Below are positions 57,035-64,000 of a stretch of 64,000 nt of DNA, piece by piece. The stretch lies in assembly GCF_020531965.1 (NCBI RefSeq), contig NZ_JAJAWH010000012.1, forward strand, positions 62,001 to 126,000, read 5' to 3'. The notes under the pieces were generated by a model. It saw only the letters and a list, made by a program, of their open reading frames with translations. It was not told the DNA's origin and did not search any database. The stretch comes from Pseudorhizobium xiangyangii. GTDB taxonomy: Bacteria; Pseudomonadota; Alphaproteobacteria; Rhizobiales; Rhizobiaceae. A program made the translations under genes and the position numbers. Numbering within the stretch: the first letter of the stretch is position 1; every line of letters starts with the position of its first letter.

Positions 57035-57502
57035 ATGACCGACCAAGCATCACCGGAACATTCGTCCGCATTTGTTCGACTGGCGTCCTCCGCCATCCTG
57101 GAACGGGAGGGACGCTTCCTGCTCATCCGCCGGCGCAATCCGCCTTCGGCAGACCTGTTCGCGTTTCCGGGCGGACGGGCCGAGCCGGGAGAGACACCGG
57201 AGCAGACTGCATTGCGCGAATTCCGGGAGGAAACGGGGATAGAGGCACACAACCCGGAACTGTTCGCCACATATGATCTGAAAACGGAAGCCGAGGACGG
57301 GGTCGAGAACCACTTCTTCCTGTCCGTCTTCCGCGTGAAGGCCGACGAATCGGCCGAAGCGGTCGCTGCGGATGATGCAGCCGATCAGGGGTGGTATACG
57401 GTGGAAGAGATTCGCGGCCTCCCCGTTCCACCCAGCGTGCTCGACTGCGCGGAAAAGCTTGCAGCGCTGGTCGCACCATCTGAGACAACGTCAAACAACT
57501 GA
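57035..57502 (+). CDS. NUDIX hydrolase
   Basis: 155 residues. A perfect Nudix box, G-x5-E-x7-REUxEExGU, covers about residues 46-68 (GGRAEPGET ... REFREETGI). It hydrolyses nucleoside-diphosphate-linked compounds; the ADP-ribose-type or oxidised-nucleotide substrate cannot be fixed. The start at 57035 (MTDQASPEH) is chosen by domain boundary; an in-frame ATG at 57008 would add nine residues and no strong ribosome-binding sequence marks either. Confidence 0.9.
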   Translation: MTDQASPEHSSAFVRLASSAILEREGRFLLIRRRNPPSADLFAFPGGRAEPGETPEQTALREFREETGIEAHNPELFATYDLKTEAEDGVENHFFLSVFRVKADESAEAVAADDAADQGWYTVEEIRGLPVPPSVLDCAEKLAALVAPSETTSNN

Positions 57503-57509
57503 GAGAAAC

Positions 57510-57923
57510 ATGGCCTTTACACCGCGTGCGTGCGCAAGCCTGATCCTGCTGAGCGTCATGACCTCGACCGCTGTCGCGCAGGGTACCGCGCCCGCCCCGC
57601 AGCCGCCTGCCGAGGAGTTGCCTGCTCCCTACGACATGCAACTCTCCCGACTCGCCGAGGTTCTGGGCTCGATCCAATACCTGCGCTCGCTATGCGGAAA
57701 AGAGAGTGATGACTGGCGTACATCCATGCAGGAACTGCTGAGCGCGGACACGGCAAAGGAGCCAAAAAGGCGTGAACGCCTTACCGCTGCCTTCAATCGC
57801 GGCTATCGCTCCTTTGCTTCTGTGCATACGACATGCACGGACTCCGCACGGACAGCGGAAGAGCGATACCGTAACGAAGGCGCAACACTCGCCGCAGAAA
57901 TTGCCGCACGCTTCGGAAATTAG
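57510..57923 (+). CDS. TIGR02301 family secreted protein
   Basis: 137 residues. A signal peptide (1-22, ending STAVA-Q) is followed by YDMQLSRLAEVLGSIQYLRSLCG, the core of the Rhizobiales-restricted TIGR02301 family. Two cysteines (in SLCGK and TTCTDS) may form a disulfide. Periplasmic and of unknown function. It starts seven bases after the Nudix stop, so it is probably in one transcript with it. Confidence 0.82.
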   Translation: MAFTPRACASLILLSVMTSTAVAQGTAPAPQPPAEELPAPYDMQLSRLAEVLGSIQYLRSLCGKESDDWRTSMQELLSADTAKEPKRRERLTAAFNRGYRSFASVHTTCTDSARTAEERYRNEGATLAAEIAARFGN

Positions 57924-58020
57924 AGCATTATTTACCTCTTTCGCCAGCACCCCGTGTCGTTTTGGTAAAAGGCTGCTAGAGTTCTTAACGGGGAAGTAAC
58001 CCAAGAGTACCGAGGATGAC

Positions 58021-58281
58021 ATGATGCAGACAGGCCGCAACGAGATCGACGACATGATTGTCCACGAGAAGATGCAGGTTGCCCTGGAGTACCAGAATGA
58101 AGCCTGGGCTGACGGCGTAGCCGACGGCATCGAACCCGAAATCATTGCCGATGCGGCCTTCGCGCTCGCAATGCGGGAGACCATTCGCATTCATGGTGAA
58201 AATGGCGCTGAAGCCATGCTGGAAGCGCTTCGTGAGCGTATGCTTGCCGGTGAATTTTCTCCTGAACGCATCATTCAATAA
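58021..58281 (+). CDS. Small hypothetical acidic protein
   Basis: 86 residues, mostly helical and acidic (MQTGRNEIDDMIVHEKMQ, EALRERMLAGEFSPERIIQ). There is no signal peptide or membrane segment. GAGG precedes the start, with two consecutive ATGs. I do not recognise the family. It is flanked by two secreted proteins of unknown function and shares their strand and spacing, suggesting a local operon. Confidence 0.65.
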   Translation: MMQTGRNEIDDMIVHEKMQVALEYQNEAWADGVADGIEPEIIADAAFALAMRETIRIHGENGAEAMLEALRERMLAGEFSPERIIQ

Positions 58282-58297
58282 CTGCTGAGGCATTTCC

Positions 58298-59032
58298 ATG
58301 CCAAGCGCGCGTGATTGTCAGCAAGAGCCAGGGCGAGTTTCGCTCGCCGCCTTCCTGATCAGCCTTACGATATTGCTGCTCCCCTTTGATTCTGCTGCCC
58401 TGTCAGAAGTCGGACCTGTTCGTGATTCGCGCGCTCAGGAGCAAGAGGCAATCGATAACGAATCGTCCCCCCACCTTCCCCTTCCCGATCCCCTCATCAA
58501 TCGCTCGCCGGACGAGCCGACCGAATCATCGGACGGCGCAGACGAGACCGGCGCGCCCGCAGCTCCCGTCGACGCCGAAATCATTCTGGAATCATCCGCT
58601 CTTCCCGAGCCGGTGCGGCGGATGCGTGAACTGATTGTCGAGGCTGCCGCATCCGGGGATATAGAGAAACTGCGCACGCTAACCAATCCCGGCCCGCGTC
58701 AGACGCAAGTCAACGGCGAAATCAGCGATCCCATCGAAGCCATGAAAAGCTACTCCGGTGATCCGGATGGGCTGGAGATCCTCGCGATCCTCCTGGATAT
58801 TCTCTCCACCGGCGCTGCCCGCATCGATGCAGGCACGCCAGAGGAGGTTTATGTCTGGCCTTATTTCGCCGGGAAGTCGCTCGCGACACTGACGCCTCCA
58901 GAGCGGGTAGAACTGCTGCGTATCGTGACCGCCGGCGACCTGATCGGGATGGAGGACGCCGGCAATTACAACTTCTACAGGCTCGCCATCACTCCCGACG
59001 GCGAATGGAAGTCGTTTACCGGCGGCGACTGA
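58298..59032 (+). CDS. Hypothetical secreted or anchored protein, Rhizobiales-type
   Basis: 244 residues. A hydrophobic segment (about 14-34) serves as signal peptide or anchor; a Ser/Asp/Pro-rich linker (35-95) follows, then a conserved-looking domain from EPVRRMRELIVEAAASGDIEKLRTL to EEVYVWPYFAGKSL and NYNFYRLAITPDGEWKSFTGGD. The YVWPYFA and D-G-E-W-x-x-F pattern suggests a small ligand-binding (SnoaL/NTF2-like) fold, but this is a guess. It lies upstream of the YgfZ gene. Confidence 0.65.
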   Translation: MPSARDCQQEPGRVSLAAFLISLTILLLPFDSAALSEVGPVRDSRAQEQEAIDNESSPHLPLPDPLINRSPDEPTESSDGADETGAPAAPVDAEIILESSALPEPVRRMRELIVEAAASGDIEKLRTLTNPGPRQTQVNGEISDPIEAMKSYSGDPDGLEILAILLDILSTGAARIDAGTPEEVYVWPYFAGKSLATLTPPERVELLRIVTAGDLIGMEDAGNYNFYRLAITPDGEWKSFTGGD

Positions 59033-59108
59033 TTCGCGCTCACCCCGAGCCCTTGCCGCGACCGCAGCAAATGCCTAACTGTCAGGCTTCTCAAAACGAG
59101 TTTTCCAG

Positions 59109-59954
59109 ATGCCAGCCGCCTACCTTCCTGAGCGCCGCTTTCTTCGCACTTCCGGACAGGAGGCCGAGAGCTTCCTGCAGAATCTGATCACCACGGATGT
59201 CGCCTCGCTACCCTTGAGCGAAGCGCGTGGCGGCGCCCTCCTGACGCCGCAAGGCAAGATTCTCTTCGATTTCCTCATCTGGCGAGAGGCCGACGGCTTT
59301 TTCATCGAAACAGAAAGCTCGCAGCTCGAAGCACTCAGCCGTCGCCTGACCATGTACAAGCTGCGCTCTGCCGTTGAAATCGAAACGACCCCGGATGAAG
59401 GCGCGACTGTTTTCTGGGGTGAGCAGGCAGCCCGTGAGGGGGCCGCCGACGCCCGATTCGGCCAGGCAGGCATCCCCGTCATACGCGTTCGAGGCCAGGC
59501 AGGGGCCGAGAGCTTCGATGGGGACTACAATGCTTTGCGCGTGGAAGCCGGTGTTGCAGCCTCGGGTGCGGATTACGCGTTGCAGGATGCCTTTCCTCAT
59601 GACGTCCTGATGGATATCAACGGCAGCCTTTCGTTCCGCAAGGGTTGCTATGTGGGCCAGGAGGTGGTGTCGCGCATGCAGCATCGCAGCACCGCCAGGC
59701 GCCGTCTCGTCCAGATCAGTGCCGAAACCGATCTTCCCGCCACGGGCACGGAAATTACGGCCGAGGGTAAAGCGGTCGGTACGCTCGGAACCGTCTGCGG
59801 GCGTTCGGGGCTCGCCATCGTTCGTACCGATCGTATCGGCAGTGCAATGTCGGCAGGAATTCCTGTGCTTGCCGGCGACGTGGCGGTGACGGTTGCGCTA
59901 CCGGCGTGGAGCGGCCTTTCGTTCCCCAGCAGTGAAGAAGAGGCCGGACCGTGA
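59109..59954 (+). CDS. Folate-binding protein YgfZ (GcvT-like)
   Basis: 281 residues. The YgfZ signature KGCYVGQEVVSRMQHR (178-193, Cys180) is intact, and the N-terminal domain resembles the GcvT tetrahydrofolate-binding fold. YgfZ supports repair or assembly of certain Fe-S enzymes such as MiaB. It overlaps the downstream HD gene by GTGA (59951-59954), so translation is coupled. Confidence 0.93.
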   Translation: MPAAYLPERRFLRTSGQEAESFLQNLITTDVASLPLSEARGGALLTPQGKILFDFLIWREADGFFIETESSQLEALSRRLTMYKLRSAVEIETTPDEGATVFWGEQAAREGAADARFGQAGIPVIRVRGQAGAESFDGDYNALRVEAGVAASGADYALQDAFPHDVLMDINGSLSFRKGCYVGQEVVSRMQHRSTARRRLVQISAETDLPATGTEITAEGKAVGTLGTVCGRSGLAIVRTDRIGSAMSAGIPVLAGDVAVTVALPAWSGLSFPSSEEEAGP

Positions 59955-60565
59955 GCCTGGGCAAATCGGCCCGCGCCTGGCAGCGCATGCTGTCGGGTCG
60001 CCGCCTCGATTTACTGGATCCCTCGCCTCTCGATATCGAGATCGCGGATATTGCCCATGGGCTCGCCCGCGTTGCGCGGTGGAACGGCCAGACACGTGGT
60101 GACCATGCGTTTTCTGTCGCCCAGCATTGTCTCGTTGTGGAGGAGATCTTTCGGCGAAACCATGGCGATGATTGCCAGCCGCTTCTGATGACCCTGCTGC
60201 ATGACGCGCCCGAATATGTCATCGGCGACATGATATCCCCCTTCAAGTCTGTGGTCGGCGGCGGCTACAAGACCGTCGAGCATCGACTGGAGGCTGCCAT
60301 CCATCTGCGTTTCGGCCTGCCCGCCCACGCCAGCCGGGAATTGAAGACGCAGATCAAGAAGGCCGATACCATTGCCGCCTTTTTCGAGGCGACCGAACTG
60401 GCCGGGTTTTCAGCCGAAGAGGCCCGCAAGTTCTTCGGGCAGCCGCGCGGCATCACGACGGACATGCTGCCGATCGAGCCCATGCCGGCGCGTGAGGCGC
60501 AGCAAGCCTTTCTCAAGCGCTTCGAGGAGCTGGAAGCCGGGCGTCGGCAGGATTGCGGGCCATGA
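59951..60565 (+). CDS. HD domain hydrolase (YfbR-like)
   Basis: 204 residues from a GTG start. The HD metal ligands are visible: His52/His59 in DHAFSVAQH, His84-Asp85 in LLHDAPEYVIGD and Asp93. This pattern with HDAPE and the DMISP loop is typical of YfbR-like 5'-deoxynucleotidases. It lies between YgfZ and a phosphatase gene with 4-base overlaps on both sides. Confidence 0.88.
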   Translation: MSLGKSARAWQRMLSGRRLDLLDPSPLDIEIADIAHGLARVARWNGQTRGDHAFSVAQHCLVVEEIFRRNHGDDCQPLLMTLLHDAPEYVIGDMISPFKSVVGGGYKTVEHRLEAAIHLRFGLPAHASRELKTQIKKADTIAAFFEATELAGFSAEEARKFFGQPRGITTDMLPIEPMPAREAQQAFLKRFEELEAGRRQDCGP

Positions 60566-61083
60566 CCGCGATCGTCGTCTGTCCCCTCGGCAGCATCGCG
60601 GAACTGGCTGTGCGCCACAAAGCAAGCCACATGATCAGCCTGATGGCGGAAAAGCACGCGTTCCACCGCCCGGGGATCATTGCCGCGGACCGGCACCTCA
60701 CGTTGAAGATGAACGACATCACCTTTGCCGGGACAGGCGACCTCATCGCGCCGGCGGAAACGCATGTGGAACAGCTCATTCAGTTCGCGCGCCAGTGGGA
60801 CGGCGTCGCTCCGATTGTCATCCATTGCTGGATGGGTGTCTCCCGCTCGCCGGCAGCCGCAATGATCGCGTCGCTCGCCGTCGATCCGGAAGAGGACGAT
60901 TTCGCTCTGGCCGCACGGATGCGCACCGTTGCGCCGCATGCGACGCCAAACACGCGCCTGATCGAATTCGGCGACCGCCTGCTGGAGCGCAATGGCCGGC
61001 TCGTGGCGGCAATCAAGTCCATCGGCCGAGGCGCTGAAACCGATGGCCGCGCATCGTTCGTGCTGCCGCTCCGGCTATCCTGA
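60562..61083 (+). CDS. Tyrosine / dual-specificity phosphatase family protein
   Basis: 173 residues. The P-loop HCWMGVSRS (Cys89, Arg95) fits the Cys-x5-Arg signature, and an acid residue is likely supplied by DITFAGTGD (about 53-61). The overlap ATGA at 60562-60565 couples it to the HD gene. Such PTPs in rhizobia are poorly studied and may act on small molecules or proteins. No membrane segment. Confidence 0.87.
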   Translation: MTAIVVCPLGSIAELAVRHKASHMISLMAEKHAFHRPGIIAADRHLTLKMNDITFAGTGDLIAPAETHVEQLIQFARQWDGVAPIVIHCWMGVSRSPAAAMIASLAVDPEEDDFALAARMRTVAPHATPNTRLIEFGDRLLERNGRLVAAIKSIGRGAETDGRASFVLPLRLS

Positions 61084-61146
61084 TTCAGCGAAACATCAGC
61101 ATTATCAACAGAAGGCCCCGCCTCCCTAAAAGTCTGGCTGCTTCGC

Positions 61147-61175
61147 TTGACCTCAACGACACCTGCTCCAATTAG
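61147..61175 (+). promoter_or_regulatory. Candidate promoter of the MscS gene
   Basis: TTGACC (61147-61152, preceded by C to give CTTGACC), a 17-base spacer, AATTAG (61170-61175). The -35 is good, the -10 is weak. It gives a leader of about 25 bases before the ATG at 61209. Confidence 0.4.
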
Positions 61176-61208
61176 GGGGCAGATCGAGGGAAAGGAACAG
61201 GCACAGGT

Positions 61209-62081
61209 ATGGAACAGGCATCTGATGCAGTCGTCGCCACAAGGGCGGCCCTCGCGCAACTGATGGCACTGGCCGTCCAGTACTCGTTCTCGATTATCGG
61301 CGCCCTCATCCTCATCACCATCGGCTGGATCGCGTCCGGCATGCTGAGCCGCTGGGCTTTTAACGGCATGTCGCGCATCCACGGTATCGATGCTACCTTG
61401 GCGCATTTCTTCTCCAAGGTCGTGCGCTACGGCGTGCTGATCCTGGTGTTCGTGATGGCGCTCGGCCAGTTCGGCGTCCAGACGGCATCCATTCTCGCCG
61501 CTCTCGGTGCGATCGGCCTCGCGGTCGGCCTGGCGCTACAGGGCACGCTGCAAAACATTGCCGCGGGCATCATGCTGCTGGTGCTGCGTCCCTTCCGGGT
61601 GGGCGAGACGATCGAGACCAGCAGCGTCAACGGCACCGTCATCGAGGTCGGCCTGTTTGCCACCGAACTGCGCACCGCCGAGGGCGTATACCGACTGGCG
61701 CCGAATTCGACCCTGTGGAACGTGCCGATTACCAATTTCAGCCGTCTGAAGACCCGCCGCCACGAGGTCACCATCAGCATCGATGCCGGTGAATGCATCG
61801 ACAAGGCGCAGCAAAAACTTCTGGCGACGGCGACCGCTGAAAAACACGTTCTGAACAACCCGGCGCCGACCACCTACGTCGCCGAGTTCGATTCCGGCAG
61901 CGCCAAGGTGACCCTGCGTTACTGGATGAATGCCAGCCAATGGTGGGAGACGAGCCGCCATGTGACGAAGGCGGTGAAGCTCGCCTTTGACAAGCAGCCC
62001 GAGCCTGAAAAGAAACCGGCAGCGAAGCCTGAAACCGCCCCGGAAAGCCTGTTTCCAGACCTTCAGTCGCCGACAGGATGA
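61209..62081 (+). CDS. Small-conductance mechanosensitive channel (MscS family)
   Basis: 290 residues. Three membrane helices (about 20-45, 70-90, 95-125) are followed by the MscS beta domain. The pore helix TM3 reads AALGAIGLAVGLALQGTLQNIAAGI, with the alternating Gly/Ala packing of the family, and FRVGETIETSSVNGTVIEVGLFATEL is canonical. It releases solutes on osmotic downshock. The last ~30 residues are a Pro/Glu/Lys-rich tail. It is convergent with the ABC permease gene. Confidence 0.93.
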   Translation: MEQASDAVVATRAALAQLMALAVQYSFSIIGALILITIGWIASGMLSRWAFNGMSRIHGIDATLAHFFSKVVRYGVLILVFVMALGQFGVQTASILAALGAIGLAVGLALQGTLQNIAAGIMLLVLRPFRVGETIETSSVNGTVIEVGLFATELRTAEGVYRLAPNSTLWNVPITNFSRLKTRRHEVTISIDAGECIDKAQQKLLATATAEKHVLNNPAPTTYVAEFDSGSAKVTLRYWMNASQWWETSRHVTKAVKLAFDKQPEPEKKPAAKPETAPESLFPDLQSPTG

Positions 62082-62145
62082 CGCATGCGGACCCGTCGGG
62101 CCGGCCAACCGCTCGGCACGACGGCGTCATCGGCCTGATGGAACG

Positions 62146-62188
62146 GAGGCATCGGGTCCGGCTTTTTACGAGGAAGCCGGACCCGATG
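62146..62188. terminator. Convergent 17-bp hairpin terminator (mscS / ABC permease)
   Basis: GGCATCGGGTCCGGCTT (62146-62162) and its exact reverse complement (62172-62188) surround a 9-base loop containing TTT. It lies in the 161-base gap between converging genes, as expected for a bidirectional terminator. There is no U-tract after either arm. Confidence 0.65.
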
Positions 62189-62242
62189 CCCAATTATCCA
62201 ACTTAGGCGGCAGGCATGCGACCGCGCAGGGTCATTCTACGC

Positions 62243-63061
62243 TCAGTTCGCCATCGTGGAGCGATGCGCCCAGCCGGTCATGCGCTTCTCGATCCAGGCC
62301 ATCAGCGCGTACATCGCGATACCCTCGATTGCGAGCGCCAGCAGTCCGGCAAAGACCAGCGGCACGTTGAACTGACTCTGTGCAGAACTCATCATGTTGC
62401 CAAGACCGTAGTTCGAGGCGACGGTCTCGCTGAGGACCGAACCGACGAATGCCAGGGTGATGGCGATCTTCAGCGAACCGAAGAAATAGGGCATCGAACG
62501 GGGGATGCCGACCTTCAACATGATGTCGATCTTCCTGGCGCCGAGGGCGCGCAAAACATCCTCCGTTTCCGGCTCGATCGTGGCCAGCCCCGTCGCCACG
62601 TTCACGACGATCGGGAAGAAGGAGATCAGGAAGGCGGTGATGACGGCGGGGATGGTGCCAATCCCGAACCAGATCACCAGGATCGGCACGACGGCCACCT
62701 TGGGGATCGCGTTGAAGCCGATCATCAGCGGATAGAGCCCGGCATAGATGGTCTTCGACCATCCGATGAACAGGCCGATCGCCAATCCTCCAACGACGGC
62801 CAGCCCGAAGCCCAGCGTAGTCGTAAACAGCGTTTGCAGCGAGTTCTTCAGGAGCGGCGACCAGTACTGCACCACCGCTTCGAATATGCGGCTGGGCGCC
62901 GGCAGGATCGTCACGGGCATGTCTAAGGCAATGACCAGCAGTTCCCACGCAAGGAACAGGCCGAGCGTATATAGCCAAGGCGCAGCCTTGACCCAGTTGA
63001 TCCTGGCCGGCTCCCGCCTGGTGATCGACGCGGGCTTCGTGTTGTCCGTCACGATCGTCAT
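62243..63061 (-). CDS. ABC transporter permease, nitrate/sulfonate/taurine type (SsuC/TauC-like)
   Basis: 272 residues with six membrane helices. The EAA loop IEPETEDVLRALGARKIDIMLKVGIP and the NAIPKVAVVPILVIWFG segment are typical of the nitrate/taurine/sulfonate/riboflavin-precursor group. The start MTIVTDNTK at 63061 overlaps the ATPase stop by 4 bases (ATGA), matching the family. Substrate unknown; the binding protein is not in this window and may lie to the right of base 64000. Confidence 0.9.
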   Translation of the reverse strand: MTIVTDNTKPASITRREPARINWVKAAPWLYTLGLFLAWELLVIALDMPVTILPAPSRIFEAVVQYWSPLLKNSLQTLFTTTLGFGLAVVGGLAIGLFIGWSKTIYAGLYPLMIGFNAIPKVAVVPILVIWFGIGTIPAVITAFLISFFPIVVNVATGLATIEPETEDVLRALGARKIDIMLKVGIPRSMPYFFGSLKIAITLAFVGSVLSETVASNYGLGNMMSSAQSQFNVPLVFAGLLALAIEGIAMYALMAWIEKRMTGWAHRSTMAN

Positions 63062-63846
63062 GCCACTACCCTCGCCTGCGCGATCTCTCCGTGCAGCTGT
63101 TGCACGAGATCGTTGAATTCCGTGTGGTACATGATCTCGAGATCCCGCGGCCGGGCGAACGGCACAAGGTGCTCTCGAAGGATGCGGCCGGGCCGCGCGC
63201 TCATAACGAAGATCTTGTCGGCCAGGAATGCGGCCTCGCGTAGATCGTGGGTTACGAGAACGATCGTGACACCCTGCGCCGCATGCAGGTCGCGGATGAC
63301 GCACCACAGCTCCTCACGGGTGAAAGCATCCAGCGCACCGAATGGTTCGTCCAGCATCAGCAATTCCGGCTCGTGGATCAGCGCCCGGCAGAGATTGGCA
63401 CGCTGCTGCATGCCGCCGGAAAGCTGCCACGGAAACTTCGAACCGAACCCCTTGAGGCCGACGAGTTCGAGCAGGTGCTCGGCCTTCGCGACGTATTCCT
63501 TCTTGTTGGCGCGCAGCCGGTGGCGGTGTTTCTCCACGATCTCAAGCGGCAGGAGAATGTTCTCCAGCGTCGTGCGCCACGGCAGCAAGGTCGGGTTCTG
63601 GAAGGCCATTCCGACGATCGACACCGGCTTCGTCACATGCTGGCCGGCGACGATGACGGTGCCAGCCTGCGGAATATGCAATCCCGTGACGAGCTTCATC
63701 AACGTGGACTTGCCACAGCCGGACGGACCCACCACGGCAGCAAATTCGCCCTTGGCGACCCTCATGGTCAGTTGCGACACCGCCAGGGTGCCTTCCGCGC
63801 CGCCATAGCGCATATCGACATCGTCGATGGAAACGAGGTGGGACAT
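63058..63846 (-). CDS. ABC transporter ATP-binding protein, SsuB/TauB type
   Basis: 262 residues from MSHLVSIDDVDMRYGG. Walker [10 protein letters not shown] (about 42-50), signature LSGGMQQRANLCRAL, Walker B LLMLDEPFGALD and THDLREA are present. It pairs with the permease through the overlapping ATGA. The nitrate/taurine/sulfonate class is inferred from its partner and from the FQNPTLLPWRT segment. The open frame continues 30 codons upstream through the intergenic palindromes and is not coding there. Confidence 0.9.
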   Translation of the reverse strand: MSHLVSIDDVDMRYGGAEGTLAVSQLTMRVAKGEFAAVVGPSGCGKSTLMKLVTGLHIPQAGTVIVAGQHVTKPVSIVGMAFQNPTLLPWRTTLENILLPLEIVEKHRHRLRANKKEYVAKAEHLLELVGLKGFGSKFPWQLSGGMQQRANLCRALIHEPELLMLDEPFGALDAFTREELWCVIRDLHAAQGVTIVLVTHDLREAAFLADKIFVMSARPGRILREHLVPFARPRDLEIMYHTEFNDLVQQLHGEIAQARVVA

Positions 63847-63882
63847 ATGTTGGTTCTTTCTTGAGCCAGCCTGGGTACGACC

Positions 63883-64000
63883 ACCTCCCCCTTGATGGGG
63901 GAGGTTATCGCGAAGCAATGGGCGGGGATGACACATAAACGGCCGTTCACCCCACCCCCGGCACTCCGTGCCGATCCCCTCTCAAGGGAGGGCAATGCTT
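63883..64000. repeat. Intergenic palindromic repeat region (rhizobial mosaic-element-like)
   Basis: Three palindromes are packed together: ACCTCCCCC/GGGGGAGGT (63883-63891 with 63897-63905), CGGCAC/GTGCCG (63959-63964 with 63968-63973) and a CCCCTCTCAAGGGAGGG segment (63976-63992). CCTCCCCCTTGATGGGGGAGG and CCCCTCTCAAGGGAGGG resemble the dispersed intergenic mosaic elements known in rhizobia; this assignment is from memory. No gene lies here, and the region is cut by the window edge. Confidence 0.55.

Overview
The window is a gene-dense, high-GC chromosomal segment of an alphaproteobacterium, almost certainly a member of the Rhizobiaceae (Rhizobium / Agrobacterium / Neorhizobium group). This rests on gene families and order (lptF-lptG-lptD-surA-pdxA-rsmA; rpsF-rpsR-DUF2232-rplI; dnaB-alr-radA-cvpA-purF; a TIGR02301 protein; a ugpBAEC glycerophosphate importer) and on GC-rich intergenic palindromes typical of rhizobia. 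It is mostly core genome. I see no insertion sequence, prophage, CRISPR array, tRNA or rRNA gene.

Layout. 1-5 kb: a partial GST-like gene, a DinB-fold protein, an ABC-F ATPase and a prolyl oligopeptidase. 5-7 kb: the holC-pepA pair on the minus strand. 7.2-14.7 kb: an envelope/translation operon for LPS export (lptF, lptG, lptD), a SurA-like chaperone, pdxA and rsmA, with stop and start codons overlapping at three of its junctions. 14.7-22 kb: an ICMT-like methyltransferase, then minus-strand gmk-yicC, mltG-fabF, acpP, fabG and fabD (fatty-acid synthesis core). 22-25.4 kb: an unusual Nramp-family transporter, an aldo/keto reductase and a DUF2272 protein. 25.4-28.2 kb: ribosomal protein operon rpsF-rpsR-(DUF2232)-rplI with a structured leader and a strong terminator. 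28.2-32.4 kb: ugpBAEC on the minus strand, divergent from dnaB. 32.7-41 kb: dnaB, alr, radA, cvpA, purF, an SDR and a DedA protein. 41-45 kb: cysS followed by three tandem GFA-family zinc proteins and a prolyl iminopeptidase, all with 4-base start/stop overlaps. 45-51 kb: cimA, rarD, a LOG-family gene, a LysM protein and an unknown. 51-55 kb: an Atm1-type ABC exporter, phosphatidylserine decarboxylase and synthase, and two very small proteins. 55-62 kb: LysE, SRAP, YnfA, Nudix, small Rhizobiales-type unknowns, YgfZ, an HD hydrolase, a tyrosine phosphatase and an MscS channel. 62-64 kb: a nitrate/sulfonate/taurine-type ABC permease and ATPase.

The most interesting signal is the region before cysS. 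A good promoter (TTGACC, 17 bases, CATAAC) is placed so that transcription should begin at, or within a base or two of, the ATG of a 13-residue ORF containing Ile, Ser, Cys and Gly codons. Its first codons can pair with a downstream segment that can alternatively pair with a third segment. This is the layout of a leaderless leader-peptide attenuator, here apparently controlling an aminoacyl-tRNA synthetase operon. Other points worth checking are a DnaA-box inverted repeat before dnaB, an Nramp protein lacking the canonical metal-site motifs, a homopolymer in the ABC-F gene where slippage would remove the C-terminal coiled coil, and the GFA triplication.
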